Source of the DNA: Dehalococcoidia bacterium
GTDB lineage: Bacteria > Chloroflexota > Dehalococcoidia > GIF9 > AB-539-J10
Direction of reading: 5' to 3'
DNA: 33,468 bases
Assembly (NCBI GenBank): GCA_003556385.1
Contig: PWRA01000137.1
Location: 1 to 33,468, forward strand
Below are positions 8,781 through 15,455 of this stretch, piece by piece. The stretch's first letter is position 1; every line of letters begins with the position of its first letter. Below the pieces are notes generated by a model. It saw only the letters and a program-made list of their open reading frames with translations, ran no database searches and had not been told where the DNA came from. The position numbers and the translations under genes were made by a program.

Positions 8781-10439
8781 ATGCTCAATATCGATGGGAT
8801 CCCGGAAATACCCAAACCCTTGAACTGCCCGATGCCCGGCTTCGCTAAGGGTACGGCTGAGCGAAAGCTGCTGGAAGAGGCGATCAAGGAACTGCGTGCG
8901 CAGGATCCGGAAAAAGTGAAGCTGCCGTTGATGATCGGCGGGGAAAGAATCGTGACCGGGAAGCTTGCGGACTGTACTGTTCCTCACGACAACAAGAGAA
9001 TCCTCGGTCGTTACTCGGTCGCCCAGCCGGACCAGGCCGAGCAGGCCATCAAGGCCGCGTTGGACGCAGCGGCTGGATGGCAGCGGATTCCGTGGCATAT
9101 GCGGCTCAACGTCTTCCGCAAGGCAGCCTACCTGATGGAGACAAAGCATTTTTACAGACTGGTTGCCGCAACCATGGAAGACCTGTCGAAGACGCCCTAC
9201 GAGGCAATGATAGATGTATGCGAGCTCGTTGATTTCTGGAACTTCAACGTCTACTATGCCTACCAGATATATCGCGAACAGCCCGATACCCAGCGGTTTA
9301 GTTTCAACCTTACAGACTGGCGGCCGTTGGAGGGGTTTGTGGCTTCTCTGTCGCCGAACAACTTCATGGCTATTGCCGGCAACCTTGCCACGGCGCCTGC
9401 AATGATGGGCAATGTGGTTGTCGCCAAACCGGCGTCGGACACTGTGTTCATATTCCACGCAGTCCTGGATGTCCTTTACGAGGCAGGTATGCCCCCGGAG
9501 GTCATCTCCGTAATTCATGGTGACAAAGAAACGAGTCGGCTGCTCGGAGATATCCTCCTGGCGAGTCCGGTGCTTGCCGGGGTCCATTTCACAGGCAGTA
9601 CCGAGACGTTTGACTGCATAGTCGGTGCTATCGGCAAGAACACTGAGAAGGGGGTGTACTGCTGCGGCTACCCCCACCGGGCGTGTGTGGGCGAGACGGG
9701 TGGAAAGGACTTCCTGATCGTCTACGATGATGATGATCCCAAGACCGTGGCGGCGGCGATGATAGTGGGCGGCTACGGTTACCAGGGACGGAAGTGTTCG
9801 GCCACCTCAAGGGTCTATATCACCGAACGCATGTGGCCGGCCGTGCATGAAGAGTTGTCTGCCTTCATTGATGCCATCAAGGTTGGCGATGCCGCGGATT
9901 TCAAGAACTACATGGCGGGAATAATCAGCGAGGCCGAGTATAACAAGATTGTCGGCTATATAGAAGCAGCGAAGGCAGACGGAAGTGCGGAGGTGTTCGG
10001 GGGGTCCTATACCGATGGTCCCGGCTGGTTCATCCAGCCGACGTTGATAGTCACGCGCAACCCGAACTTCCGGACGATGGAGGAAGAGATCTTTGGTCCG
10101 GTCATAACAGTTTGCCCGATGATGGAAGACGATTTCCGGTCGGTGCTCAAGAAATGCGATGAAACCAGTCCGTACGGGTTGACGGGAGCCATAAACACTG
10201 GGAGCCTCGTCACGCTTTGTGAAGCCCTTCAACAACTCCGCTATGCTGCCGGCAACATATACGATTGGAAGACCACCGGAGCCGTCGTCGGTCAGCAGCC
10301 TTTCGGCGGGGCCAGGAAATCCGGCACCGATGACAAGGCGGGATCCAAGCTGAACCTTTACAGATGGGTCACTCCGCGCACGATTAGCCTGCTGCACAAT
10401 AGACCTCAGGTCCCCTGGCCGGCCTATCTTGACGTGTAG
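8781..10439 (+). CDS. delta-1-pyrroline-5-carboxylate dehydrogenase (ALDH4 type)
   Basis: 552 residues. It oxidises glutamate-gamma-semialdehyde (from P5C) to glutamate with NAD, the second step of proline breakdown. Residue landmarks are N194 in SPNNF, E305 in GETGGKD, and catalytic C339 in YGYQGRKCSATSR. The overall pattern, including PWHMRLNVFRKAAYL and YNWK-like YDWKTTGAVVGQQPFGG near the end, resembles animal mitochondrial ALDH4A1 more than bifunctional PutA. The start is fixed by AGGAGGTG at 8767-8774, 6 bases from the ATG. No proline dehydrogenase is in the window, so the partner is elsewhere. A weak internal promoter (TTGAGG, 17 bp, TAAGAT at 8709-8737) could allow separate expression from ndh. 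Confidence 0.92.
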   Translation: MLNIDGIPEIPKPLNCPMPGFAKGTAERKLLEEAIKELRAQDPEKVKLPLMIGGERIVTGKLADCTVPHDNKRILGRYSVAQPDQAEQAIKAALDAAAGWQRIPWHMRLNVFRKAAYLMETKHFYRLVAATMEDLSKTPYEAMIDVCELVDFWNFNVYYAYQIYREQPDTQRFSFNLTDWRPLEGFVASLSPNNFMAIAGNLATAPAMMGNVVVAKPASDTVFIFHAVLDVLYEAGMPPEVISVIHGDKETSRLLGDILLASPVLAGVHFTGSTETFDCIVGAIGKNTEKGVYCCGYPHRACVGETGGKDFLIVYDDDDPKTVAAAMIVGGYGYQGRKCSATSRVYITERMWPAVHEELSAFIDAIKVGDAADFKNYMAGIISEAEYNKIVGYIEAAKADGSAEVFGGSYTDGPGWFIQPTLIVTRNPNFRTMEEEIFGPVITVCPMMEDDFRSVLKKCDETSPYGLTGAINTGSLVTLCEALQQLRYAAGNIYDWKTTGAVVGQQPFGGARKSGTDDKAGSKLNLYRWVTPRTISLLHNRPQVPWPAYLDV

Positions 10440-10447
10440 ACCGTATT

Positions 10448-10480
10448 CAAGGGCTCCTGACTGACCGTTGGGAGCCCTTG
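10448..10480 (+). terminator. 10-bp perfect hairpin after P5C dehydrogenase
   Basis: CAAGGGCTCC (10448-10457) and GGAGCCCTTG (10471-10480) form a perfect 10-bp stem with a 13-base loop, starting 8 bases after the stop codon. No U-tract follows, so it may be a Rho-assisted or RNA-stabilising end. Confidence 0.55.
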
Positions 10481-10560
10481 CAAAACTCCCCGCGAATGAG
10501 GAGGGTGTTACGGCCAGTATAGGCGGAGCACGTCCAGCCGTGGGCATGCAGCCCTGGCCA

Positions 10561-10582
10561 TGAGGCCGTATCACGGCCCTCA
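10561..10582. repeat. inverted repeat upstream of the M42 peptidase
   Basis: TGAGGCCGT (10561-10569) and ACGGCCCTCA (10573-10582) pair over 9 bp with one bulged base around an ATC loop, about 42 bases before the start codon at 10624. It may be an operator or mRNA hairpin; no regulator is identifiable. Confidence 0.35.
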
Positions 10583-10623
10583 GAAAGACAGGCGATCACT
10601 GCTATGCGAGAAAGGGGAAGAAT

Positions 10624-11706
10624 ATGGACGAGATAGAAATACTGCTGAAGCAACTGACTCAAGCCGGTGGCATACCCGGACACGAGACTGAGGTGCGCGG
10701 ATTGATCCAGAAGCACCTTGGATCATTGGGCGAGGTCACCCATGACAGGCTGGGCAGCGTGATCTGCCGGAAGAGCGGCGAAGCCGCTGAACCCAGGATA
10801 ATGCTGGCAGCTCATATGGACGAGATCGGGTTTGTGGTAAGCCATATCACAAAGGAGGGCTTCATCAGGTTTGCTTCAGTGGGAGGTTGGTGGGACCAGG
10901 TCTTGCTGGCACAGAGGGTAGTGATCAAGACGGCGAAAGGCGATGTCACCGGCATAATCGGCGCCAGGTCTCCTCATCTTCTATCCGATGAAGAGCGCAG
11001 AAAACTGGTCGAGCGAAAAGACATGTATATCGACATCGGTGCGAGTTCGGCGGAGGAGGTCGATAAGGCCGGGGTGCGGATCGCAGACCCAGTCCTGCCC
11101 GTCAGCGAGTTCACCATTCTCGCGAACGGTAAGACCTACCTGTCTAAGGCCTTCGATGACCGTGGGGGATGCGCTGTTCTGCTGACCGTGATGCGCAGAC
11201 TGCGCGATACCGCTCATGCCAACACGCTCTTCGCCGTGGCTACGGTTCAAGAGGAGGTCGGTCTCAGAGGGGCCAGGACAAGCGTAAGGGTAGTTGATCC
11301 CGATGTGGCCATTGTATTGGAGGGAACCGCTGTCAGCGATGTGCCCGGGCAGAGTGATGATAGTCACCAGGTATTGCGACTCGGCAGAGGCCCGATAGTA
11401 ACGTTCTATCGAGGGGATATGATCCCTAACCACAAATTGCGTGACCTGCTTGTCGATACGGCAGAGAGGGGTGACGTTCCGGTGCAGATACGTGCTGATG
11501 ACCGCGTGCGTGGTGGTACCGATGGGGCGGCCATTCATCTCCACGGAAGTGGTGTCCCGACAATAGTGGTCAGCCTGCCCGTGCGCTACGTGCATAGCCA
11601 TGGCGGGATTATGCACCGGACCGATTTCGATGCTGAGGTTGAGCTTCTTGTCAGGCTTGTGCAGAGGTTGGACCAGAAAGCCGTGAGTGATCTGACCGCG
11701 TGGTGA
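10624..11706 (+). CDS. M42 family metallo-aminopeptidase (FrvX/TET type)
   Basis: 360 residues. M42 peptidases are cytosolic two-metal aminopeptidases that form large tetrahedral assemblies and trim peptides. Expected metal ligands and catalytic residues are present: H64 in AAHMDEIGF, D178/D179 in AFDDRGG, E210/E211 in VQEEVGLRG, E233 in LEGT, and H324 in RYVHSHGG. RGGTDGAAIHLHG (297-309) is also typical. An AAAGGGGAAG tract precedes the ATG. The gene is separated from P5CDH by 184 bases with two hairpins, so it is probably its own transcript. It is often annotated as endoglucanase M or glucanase, which is a historical misnomer. An M29 aminopeptidase lies 9 kb away. Confidence 0.93.
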   Translation: MDEIEILLKQLTQAGGIPGHETEVRGLIQKHLGSLGEVTHDRLGSVICRKSGEAAEPRIMLAAHMDEIGFVVSHITKEGFIRFASVGGWWDQVLLAQRVVIKTAKGDVTGIIGARSPHLLSDEERRKLVERKDMYIDIGASSAEEVDKAGVRIADPVLPVSEFTILANGKTYLSKAFDDRGGCAVLLTVMRRLRDTAHANTLFAVATVQEEVGLRGARTSVRVVDPDVAIVLEGTAVSDVPGQSDDSHQVLRLGRGPIVTFYRGDMIPNHKLRDLLVDTAERGDVPVQIRADDRVRGGTDGAAIHLHGSGVPTIVVSLPVRYVHSHGGIMHRTDFDAEVELLVRLVQRLDQKAVSDLTAW

Positions 11707-11777
11707 GCGCGACATGGGGTCGATAGTCAGGCGCCATACTATTCCCTCGAGCCCTGATCTGTGACACAACGTGCCGT

Positions 11778-11796
11778 GCACCGACCGAGACGGTGC
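11778..11796. terminator. short hairpin between convergent genes
   Basis: GCACCG (11778-11783) and CGGTGC (11791-11796) make a perfect 6-bp stem with a 7-base loop, touching the stop codon of the cDPGS-like gene. There is no U-tract, so the function is uncertain. Confidence 0.25.
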
Positions 11797-13139
11797 TATC
11801 TCATAGGCAGGTTGTGTGACCTTCCGAACTCGGTCAGTATATCTTCCAGCGTCGGCGTTCCGATTTCCCGGAGTTCGTAGTGAACCCTGGTGTTCGGCCT
11901 CTCGATGTTGATCAATCTTCGAAGATCGATGGGTGTAGCCACAACCACTGATTCGCAGTCGGTCCGGTTGATGGTAGTCTCGAGGTCCTTCAGTTGCTCG
12001 TTGCCGTAGCCCATTGCCGGTAGGAGCGCTCCGATATGCGGGTACAGCCTGAACGTCTCGGTTATCTCCCCCACAGTGAATGGCCTGGGGTCGACCAGTT
12101 CTGCCGCACCGTATCTTTCGGCAGCGATCGTGCCGGCACCGATCCGCATCTCCCCGTGGGTCAGCGTCGGACCGTCCTCAATGCAGAGCACCCTCTTGCC
12201 GGTGATAATCTCCGGATTGTCGACCGTTACAGGAGAATCCGCGCTGACCACAGTGGCCCGCGGGTTTACGTCCTCTATGTTGCGCCGTACTGTCTCCACA
12301 TCCTCCGGGCGGGCACTGTCCATCTTGTTGACCACCACTACGTCCGCCATGCGCAGGCATATTTCGCCCGGGTAGTAGGAGATCTCATGCCCGGGACGGT
12401 GGGGATCGACAACCGTGATGAACAGGTCGGGCGTGCAGAACGGGAAGTCATTATTTCCTCCGTCCCACTGAATAACATCACAACCCTTTGAGTCCTGCTC
12501 GGCAGCATCCAGGATGGCCTGATAGTCTACCCCGGCATAGACCACGTTCCCGCGCACGATGTATGGCTCGTATTCTTCCATTTCCTCAACAGTGCACTGG
12601 TGCTTCGCCAGGTCCGCCAGTTCGGCGTACCGCTGTACCTTCTGGGCAACCAGGTCGCCGTAGGGCATGGGGTGGCGCATGGAGACGACCCTGAGACCCT
12701 TTTCAGTGAGGACATCGATGACCCTCCTGGAGGTCTGACTCTTTCCGGCACCCGTCCGCACCGCGCATACAGCGACAACGGGCTTATTGCTCTTGAGCAT
12801 GGTGTCGTTCGGACCGAGCATCATGAAGCTAGCGCCCGCGGCTTCCACAATGGCGCCGATACGCATTACGTGTCCATAGGGAACATCGCTATAGGCGAAA
12901 ACACAGGTGTCTACGGTTAGCTCCTTTATCACCTGTGGCAGGTCCTCCTCCGCATAGATGGGAATCCCCTCCGGATAGAGCCTTCCGGCCAGCGCCGCCG
13001 GATACCTCCTTCCGGCGATGCCGGGTATCTGCGAAGCGGTGAACCCGACCACCCGGTAAGCTTCGTTGTCTCTGAGAAAGGCGTTGAAATTGTGGAAATC
13101 CCTGCCAGCGGCACCGATGATGAGTATTCTTCTCGTCAA
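11796..13139 (-). CDS. cyclic 2,3-diphosphoglycerate synthetase-like P-loop GTPase
   Basis: 447 residues. The archaeal founding member makes cyclic 2,3-diphosphoglycerate; bacterial relatives are usually annotated only as GTPase and their role is not known. An N-terminal Rossmann-like segment (RRILIIGAAGRDFHNFNAFL) is followed by a P-loop domain with Walker A RTGAGKSQTS (128-137), WDGGNNDFPF (225-234), DVVVVNKMDSA (266-276) and a long conserved tail. The start codon is TTG at 13139, chosen because a 10-base Shine-Dalgarno match (13145-13154) lies just upstream and the N-terminus fits the family. It lies downstream of carbamate kinase on the same strand, separated by 148 bases with hairpins and a possible promoter. 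No other gene for cyclic-DPG metabolism is present. Confidence 0.85.
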   Translation of the reverse strand: MTRRILIIGAAGRDFHNFNAFLRDNEAYRVVGFTASQIPGIAGRRYPAALAGRLYPEGIPIYAEEDLPQVIKELTVDTCVFAYSDVPYGHVMRIGAIVEAAGASFMMLGPNDTMLKSNKPVVAVCAVRTGAGKSQTSRRVIDVLTEKGLRVVSMRHPMPYGDLVAQKVQRYAELADLAKHQCTVEEMEEYEPYIVRGNVVYAGVDYQAILDAAEQDSKGCDVIQWDGGNNDFPFCTPDLFITVVDPHRPGHEISYYPGEICLRMADVVVVNKMDSARPEDVETVRRNIEDVNPRATVVSADSPVTVDNPEIITGKRVLCIEDGPTLTHGEMRIGAGTIAAERYGAAELVDPRPFTVGEITETFRLYPHIGALLPAMGYGNEQLKDLETTINRTDCESVVVATPIDLRRLINIERPNTRVHYELREIGTPTLEDILTEFGRSHNLPMR

Positions 13140-13144
13140 GAGAA

Positions 13145-13154
13145 ATCACCTCCT
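13145..13154 (-). promoter_or_regulatory. extended Shine-Dalgarno that fixes a TTG start
   Basis: AGGAGGTGAT on the minus strand complements ten bases of the usual 16S 3' end and sits 5 bases before the TTG at 13139 (7 bases from the AGGAGGTG core). It strongly supports the non-ATG start. Confidence 0.75.
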
Positions 13155-13174
13155 GTAGACTATCCGATCGGTTG

Positions 13175-13203
13175 ATTCTACCGGCCCAAAGCCGAACGGT
13201 CAT
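13175..13203 (-). promoter_or_regulatory. candidate promoter for the cDPGS-like gene
   Basis: TAGAAT (13180-13175) lies 17 bp from ATGACC (13203-13198). The -10 is 5/6 and the -35 4/6 of consensus. It would allow transcription independent of carbamate kinase. Confidence 0.38.
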
Positions 13204-13251
13204 CTTCACTAAGAGTTCCGTCCCGGCCCTCCGGACGGGTCCGTTGCTGCC

Positions 13252-13274
13252 TATCCGGGCTTAGCTCCCGGATA
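13252..13274 (-). terminator. 8-bp perfect hairpin after carbamate kinase
   Basis: TATCCGGG (13252-13259) and CCCGGATA (13267-13274) pair perfectly around a 7-base loop, 13 bases past the carbamate kinase stop. A second dyad, CCGTCC/GGACGG, lies at 13218-13238. No U-tract is present, so it may be a terminator or part of a leader for the next gene. Confidence 0.42.
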
Positions 13275-13287
13275 AGTCCAATAGACC

Positions 13288-14259
13288 CTACTTGACAATC
13301 CGTGTACCTGTCTCTCCGGCAAGCGCCTTTGCGGCTGTCTCAGGAAGGGTTATGACAACTTCCCTCTCCCGCGATGCCGGTCCGTCGGTCTCTTCCAAAA
13401 ACATTATGGCCGCCCGGATCTTGGGCTCCATGCTTCCTCTGCCGAAATGGCCCTCTGCCAGCAGTCTCCTGGCTTCGGCCAGGCTTAGCTCTTCAAGGGC
13501 CTTCTGATGGGGCGTGCCGAAGTCACGGTATGCATACTCCACGGCCGTGAGGATGAAGAGGACGTCGGCATCTATCTGAATGGCGAGACGAGCCGAGGCA
13601 TAGTCTTTGTCTATCACCGCTTCGACGCCGTGCAGGGCCCGGTTGCTGTCTCTGACTACCGGGATCCCACCACCACCGGCGGCTATCACTATCTCCCCGC
13701 TATTGAGCATACTCTTGATGATCCTAGCCTGCTGGACGTCAAGAGGCAATGGGGAGGGGACTACACGCCGGTACCCGCGCCCGGAATCTTCGACGATGCT
13801 CCAGCCATCCTGTTTCTGCCGTTGCTCTGCCGTTTCTGCATCATAGAAGGGGCCGATGGGCTTGGAATGGTCCTGGAAGGCCGGGTCATCGCGGTCTACT
13901 ATCACCTCGGTCACTACAGTGGTGATGTTGCGGGCCGCCCCCGCCTGCCTGAGATGATTGGCGAGGGTGTTCTGGATCATGTAGCCTATGTAACCCTGGG
14001 CCTGCGCCCCCAGAACATCCAGAGGCATTGGTGGGATGATGTTCTTGGAACCTTCATCGGCCAGCAGCAAGTTGCCGACCTGCGGACCGTTCCCGTGGGT
14101 GATCACAACGCGGTTGCCACTGGCGAGCAAATCCAGCAATTGCTCCGCCGTCCGGTCCAGGTTCCTATACTGCTCTTCTGCGGTTCCCTTTTCCTTGGCC
14201 CTGATTATGGAGTTGCCTCCCAGGGCAATGACAAAGGTCTTCGTCCTGTCTAAGTTCAC
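13288..14259 (-). CDS. arcC: carbamate kinase
   Basis: 323 residues, family-typical. It catalyses carbamoyl phosphate + ADP to carbamate + ATP, giving ATP in fermentative catabolism, or runs in reverse. The amino acid kinase fold is clear: VIALGGNSII (10-19), VITHGNGPQVGNLL (51-64), AAGGGGIPV, and the DKDYASARLA motif specific to carbamate kinases. The start is GTG at 14259, with GGAGG (14268-14272) 8 bases upstream. No arginine deiminase, agmatine deiminase or carbamoyltransferase is nearby, so the source of carbamoyl phosphate is not shown. A strong promoter at 14351-14379 leaves a leader of about 85 bases. Confidence 0.95.
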   Translation of the reverse strand: MNLDRTKTFVIALGGNSIIRAKEKGTAEEQYRNLDRTAEQLLDLLASGNRVVITHGNGPQVGNLLLADEGSKNIIPPMPLDVLGAQAQGYIGYMIQNTLANHLRQAGAARNITTVVTEVIVDRDDPAFQDHSKPIGPFYDAETAEQRQKQDGWSIVEDSGRGYRRVVPSPLPLDVQQARIIKSMLNSGEIVIAAGGGGIPVVRDSNRALHGVEAVIDKDYASARLAIQIDADVLFILTAVEYAYRDFGTPHQKALEELSLAEARRLLAEGHFGRGSMEPKIRAAIMFLEETDGPASREREVVITLPETAAKALAGETGTRIVK

Positions 14260-14305
14260 AGGCTAAGCCTCCGGTATACACGGTATTCATTCGTATTCCG
14301 ATGCG

Positions 14306-14326
14306 CAGACCCGGCGGACCGGTCTG
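14306..14326 (-). other. hairpin in the carbamate kinase 5' leader
   Basis: CAGACCCGG (14306-14314) and CCGGTCTG (14319-14326) pair over 8 bp with one bulge and a 4-base loop, inside the predicted leader between the promoter and the GTG start. It does not match a riboswitch I know. Confidence 0.35.
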
Positions 14327-14350
14327 ACCCTTTGAAGCTGTAAAGCCCTC

Positions 14351-14379
14351 ATGATATCCCGCTTTGGGTCTACTGTCAA
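14351..14379 (-). promoter_or_regulatory. strong sigma70-type promoter for carbamate kinase
   Basis: Perfect TTGACA (14379-14374), 17-bp spacer, TATCAT (14356-14351) on the minus strand, with an expected start near 14344. Confidence 0.62.
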
Positions 14380-14536
14380 GCGAGGCCGAGTTCGAGGCTT
14401 CTCAGCGAACCCGGCCTGCTAACTCGTTCCAGGTAGCGCGGCTGTACAGGTCTTGTGACGGCCACTCTTCGCCGGTGGCAATAGCGAGGGAAGAACTGTC
14501 ATAGCACGGCATCCCGACGGTTCATGTCCGTCTCTG

Positions 14537-14980
14537 CTACTCCGTGAAGACCCTGACCACCTCTTGCTTGCTCGCGACGTCCACCTCTAGGTCGCTCAAG
14601 GCGCCTATGAGTTCGTCCAGGCCGTCCGGGTTGAGATTACTGATATCGAGTCCTATGCCTTTGTTGCGCAGAGCCTCGCCGACTTTGTGGCCGACGCCGG
14701 ACGGCAGCACTGAAGCGAACTTGATGCCGGAACGTATCAGTGCCACCGGCACACGCACGTTGACGCGCTCCGCATCCTCGTCCTGCTCGTGTGCGGGTCC
14801 GGGCTGGGCGGTCACACGCAGGTATTTCGGTTTGGCCCGTGCCGTCCTTGCTCCGTCTCCCGCGGTGGTGTCGTCCGTGCCTGTTTCGGGTTCCGCTGCA
14901 CCCAGCAGGCGATAGGCTTCCTCGACGCTTATCCTCTCCTCCACCAGCATCTCCAGGATCTTCTTTCGATTTGCAGCCAT
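14537..14980 (-). CDS. SHOCT-like domain protein, function unknown
   Basis: 147 residues. The first 25 residues (RKKILEMLVEERISVEEAYRLLGA) are a SHOCT-like/YvlB-type short helical domain found in many Gram-positive and Chloroflexota regulatory or envelope-stress proteins. A polar, Asp/Glu-rich linker (about 28-70) follows. The second part, VNVRVPVALIRSGIKFASVLP (about 73-93) and the tail with LDISNLNPDGLDELIGAL, resembles the C-terminal module often seen behind this domain. There is no signal peptide or membrane helix. AAAGGAGG (14989-14996) just before the ATG overlaps the stop of the preceding small gene, so the two are translated from one transcript. The role cannot be read from sequence. 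Confidence 0.8.
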   Translation of the reverse strand: MAANRKKILEMLVEERISVEEAYRLLGAAEPETGTDDTTAGDGARTARAKPKYLRVTAQPGPAHEQDEDAERVNVRVPVALIRSGIKFASVLPSGVGHKVGEALRNKGIGLDISNLNPDGLDELIGALSDLEVDVASKQEVVRVFTE

Positions 14981-14995
14981 CTTGTTTTCCTCCTT

Positions 14996-15190
14996 TCAAC
15001 TCATGGACCCGAGTGTTACATATCCGTTGCCCGTCAGGGCATACCGCACTCCCGGTTGCGCCGGCTGGGCCGTGTACCATGATAGAGGCCCTGCCGGAGC
15101 GCCACCTTCGTTGTGCCCATTCGCCCGGCGGGAAGGGCCCATCTCCCTGGTGGCAGCCCTGTTGACCATTTTCTTCCGATGCTCAGCCAT
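14996..15190 (-). CDS. 64-residue protein, function unknown
   Basis: A short frame that I did not recognise. Support for it being real: AAGGAGG (15196-15202) lies 5 bases before the ATG at 15190; a perfect consensus promoter lies about 45 bases further upstream; and the stop codon abuts the Shine-Dalgarno of the SHOCT-like gene (15 bases between frames), as in a coupled operon. The protein starts basic (AEHRKKMVNRAATREM), has a Gly/Ala/Pro-rich middle and ends in SWYTAQPAQPGVRYALTGNG, with no membrane helix and no cysteine. It may be a small partner of the SHOCT-like protein, or a leader peptide. An upstream in-frame ATG at 15262 would lie within the promoter and is rejected. Confidence 0.6.
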   Translation of the reverse strand: MAEHRKKMVNRAATREMGPSRRANGHNEGGAPAGPLSWYTAQPAQPGVRYALTGNGYVTLGSMS

Positions 15191-15241
15191 TTGTCCCTCC
15201 TTCTTTAGATAAATCAAGATGTAGATTAAGTATTTCCACCC

Positions 15242-15270
15242 ATTATAAGTCCCATGTTTCACTTTGTCAA
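15242..15270 (-). promoter_or_regulatory. perfect sigma70/sigmaA consensus promoter
   Basis: On the minus strand, TTGACA (15270-15265), exactly 17 bp, and TATAAT (15247-15242). The upstream DNA (15271-15300) is AT-rich like an UP element. The expected start near 15235 gives a leader of about 45 bases to the 64-residue gene. Confidence 0.85.
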
Positions 15271-15291
15271 ACTATTACAGGAATATTTTCA

Positions 15292-15312
15292 AGAAATGCT
15301 GAAGAGAAATGC
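15292..15312 (-). repeat. 8-bp direct repeat upstream of the consensus promoter
   Basis: GCATTTCT occurs twice (15312-15305 and 15299-15292), 13 bases apart start to start, about 57-77 bases before the predicted transcription start. It is a possible regulator site. Confidence 0.35.
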
Positions 15313-15432
15313 AAAAACTTAAGTCCACAGCTGGGATGGGTCAGATGGAAGGTGATCTTGCGGCAAACGGACAGATGCCGAATGGGCGTACCAGGTCGGT
15401 CGAAACAGACGGGTAGCAGGTCAGGTGGCAAC

Positions 15433-15452
15433 GGCCGGGCGGATGCCCGGCC
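15433..15452 (-). terminator. 8-bp GC hairpin at the end of the sugar operon
   Basis: GGCCGGGC (15433-15440), a 4-base loop, and GCCCGGCC (15445-15452) form a perfect stem, starting 3 bases past the trehalose gene's stop codon. No U-tract follows. It is probably the operon end. Confidence 0.55.
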
Positions 15453-15455
15453 TGC

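Noticed and set aside
8673-9677. 334-codon open frame on the minus strand opposite the P5C dehydrogenase
   Set aside because: It is antisense to a clearly conserved gene, has no family features, and its frame is explained by the codon use of the real gene. The same holds for other long antisense frames, for example 1746-2408, 9807-10574, 10981-11781, 13507-14253 and 16635-17333.
13218-13287. Faint resemblance to the bacterial SRP RNA core on the minus strand (CCGGATAGGCAGC)
   Set aside because: The conserved GGAA tetraloop and flanking GUCAGG element are absent, and the 8-bp hairpin would replace the SRP fold.
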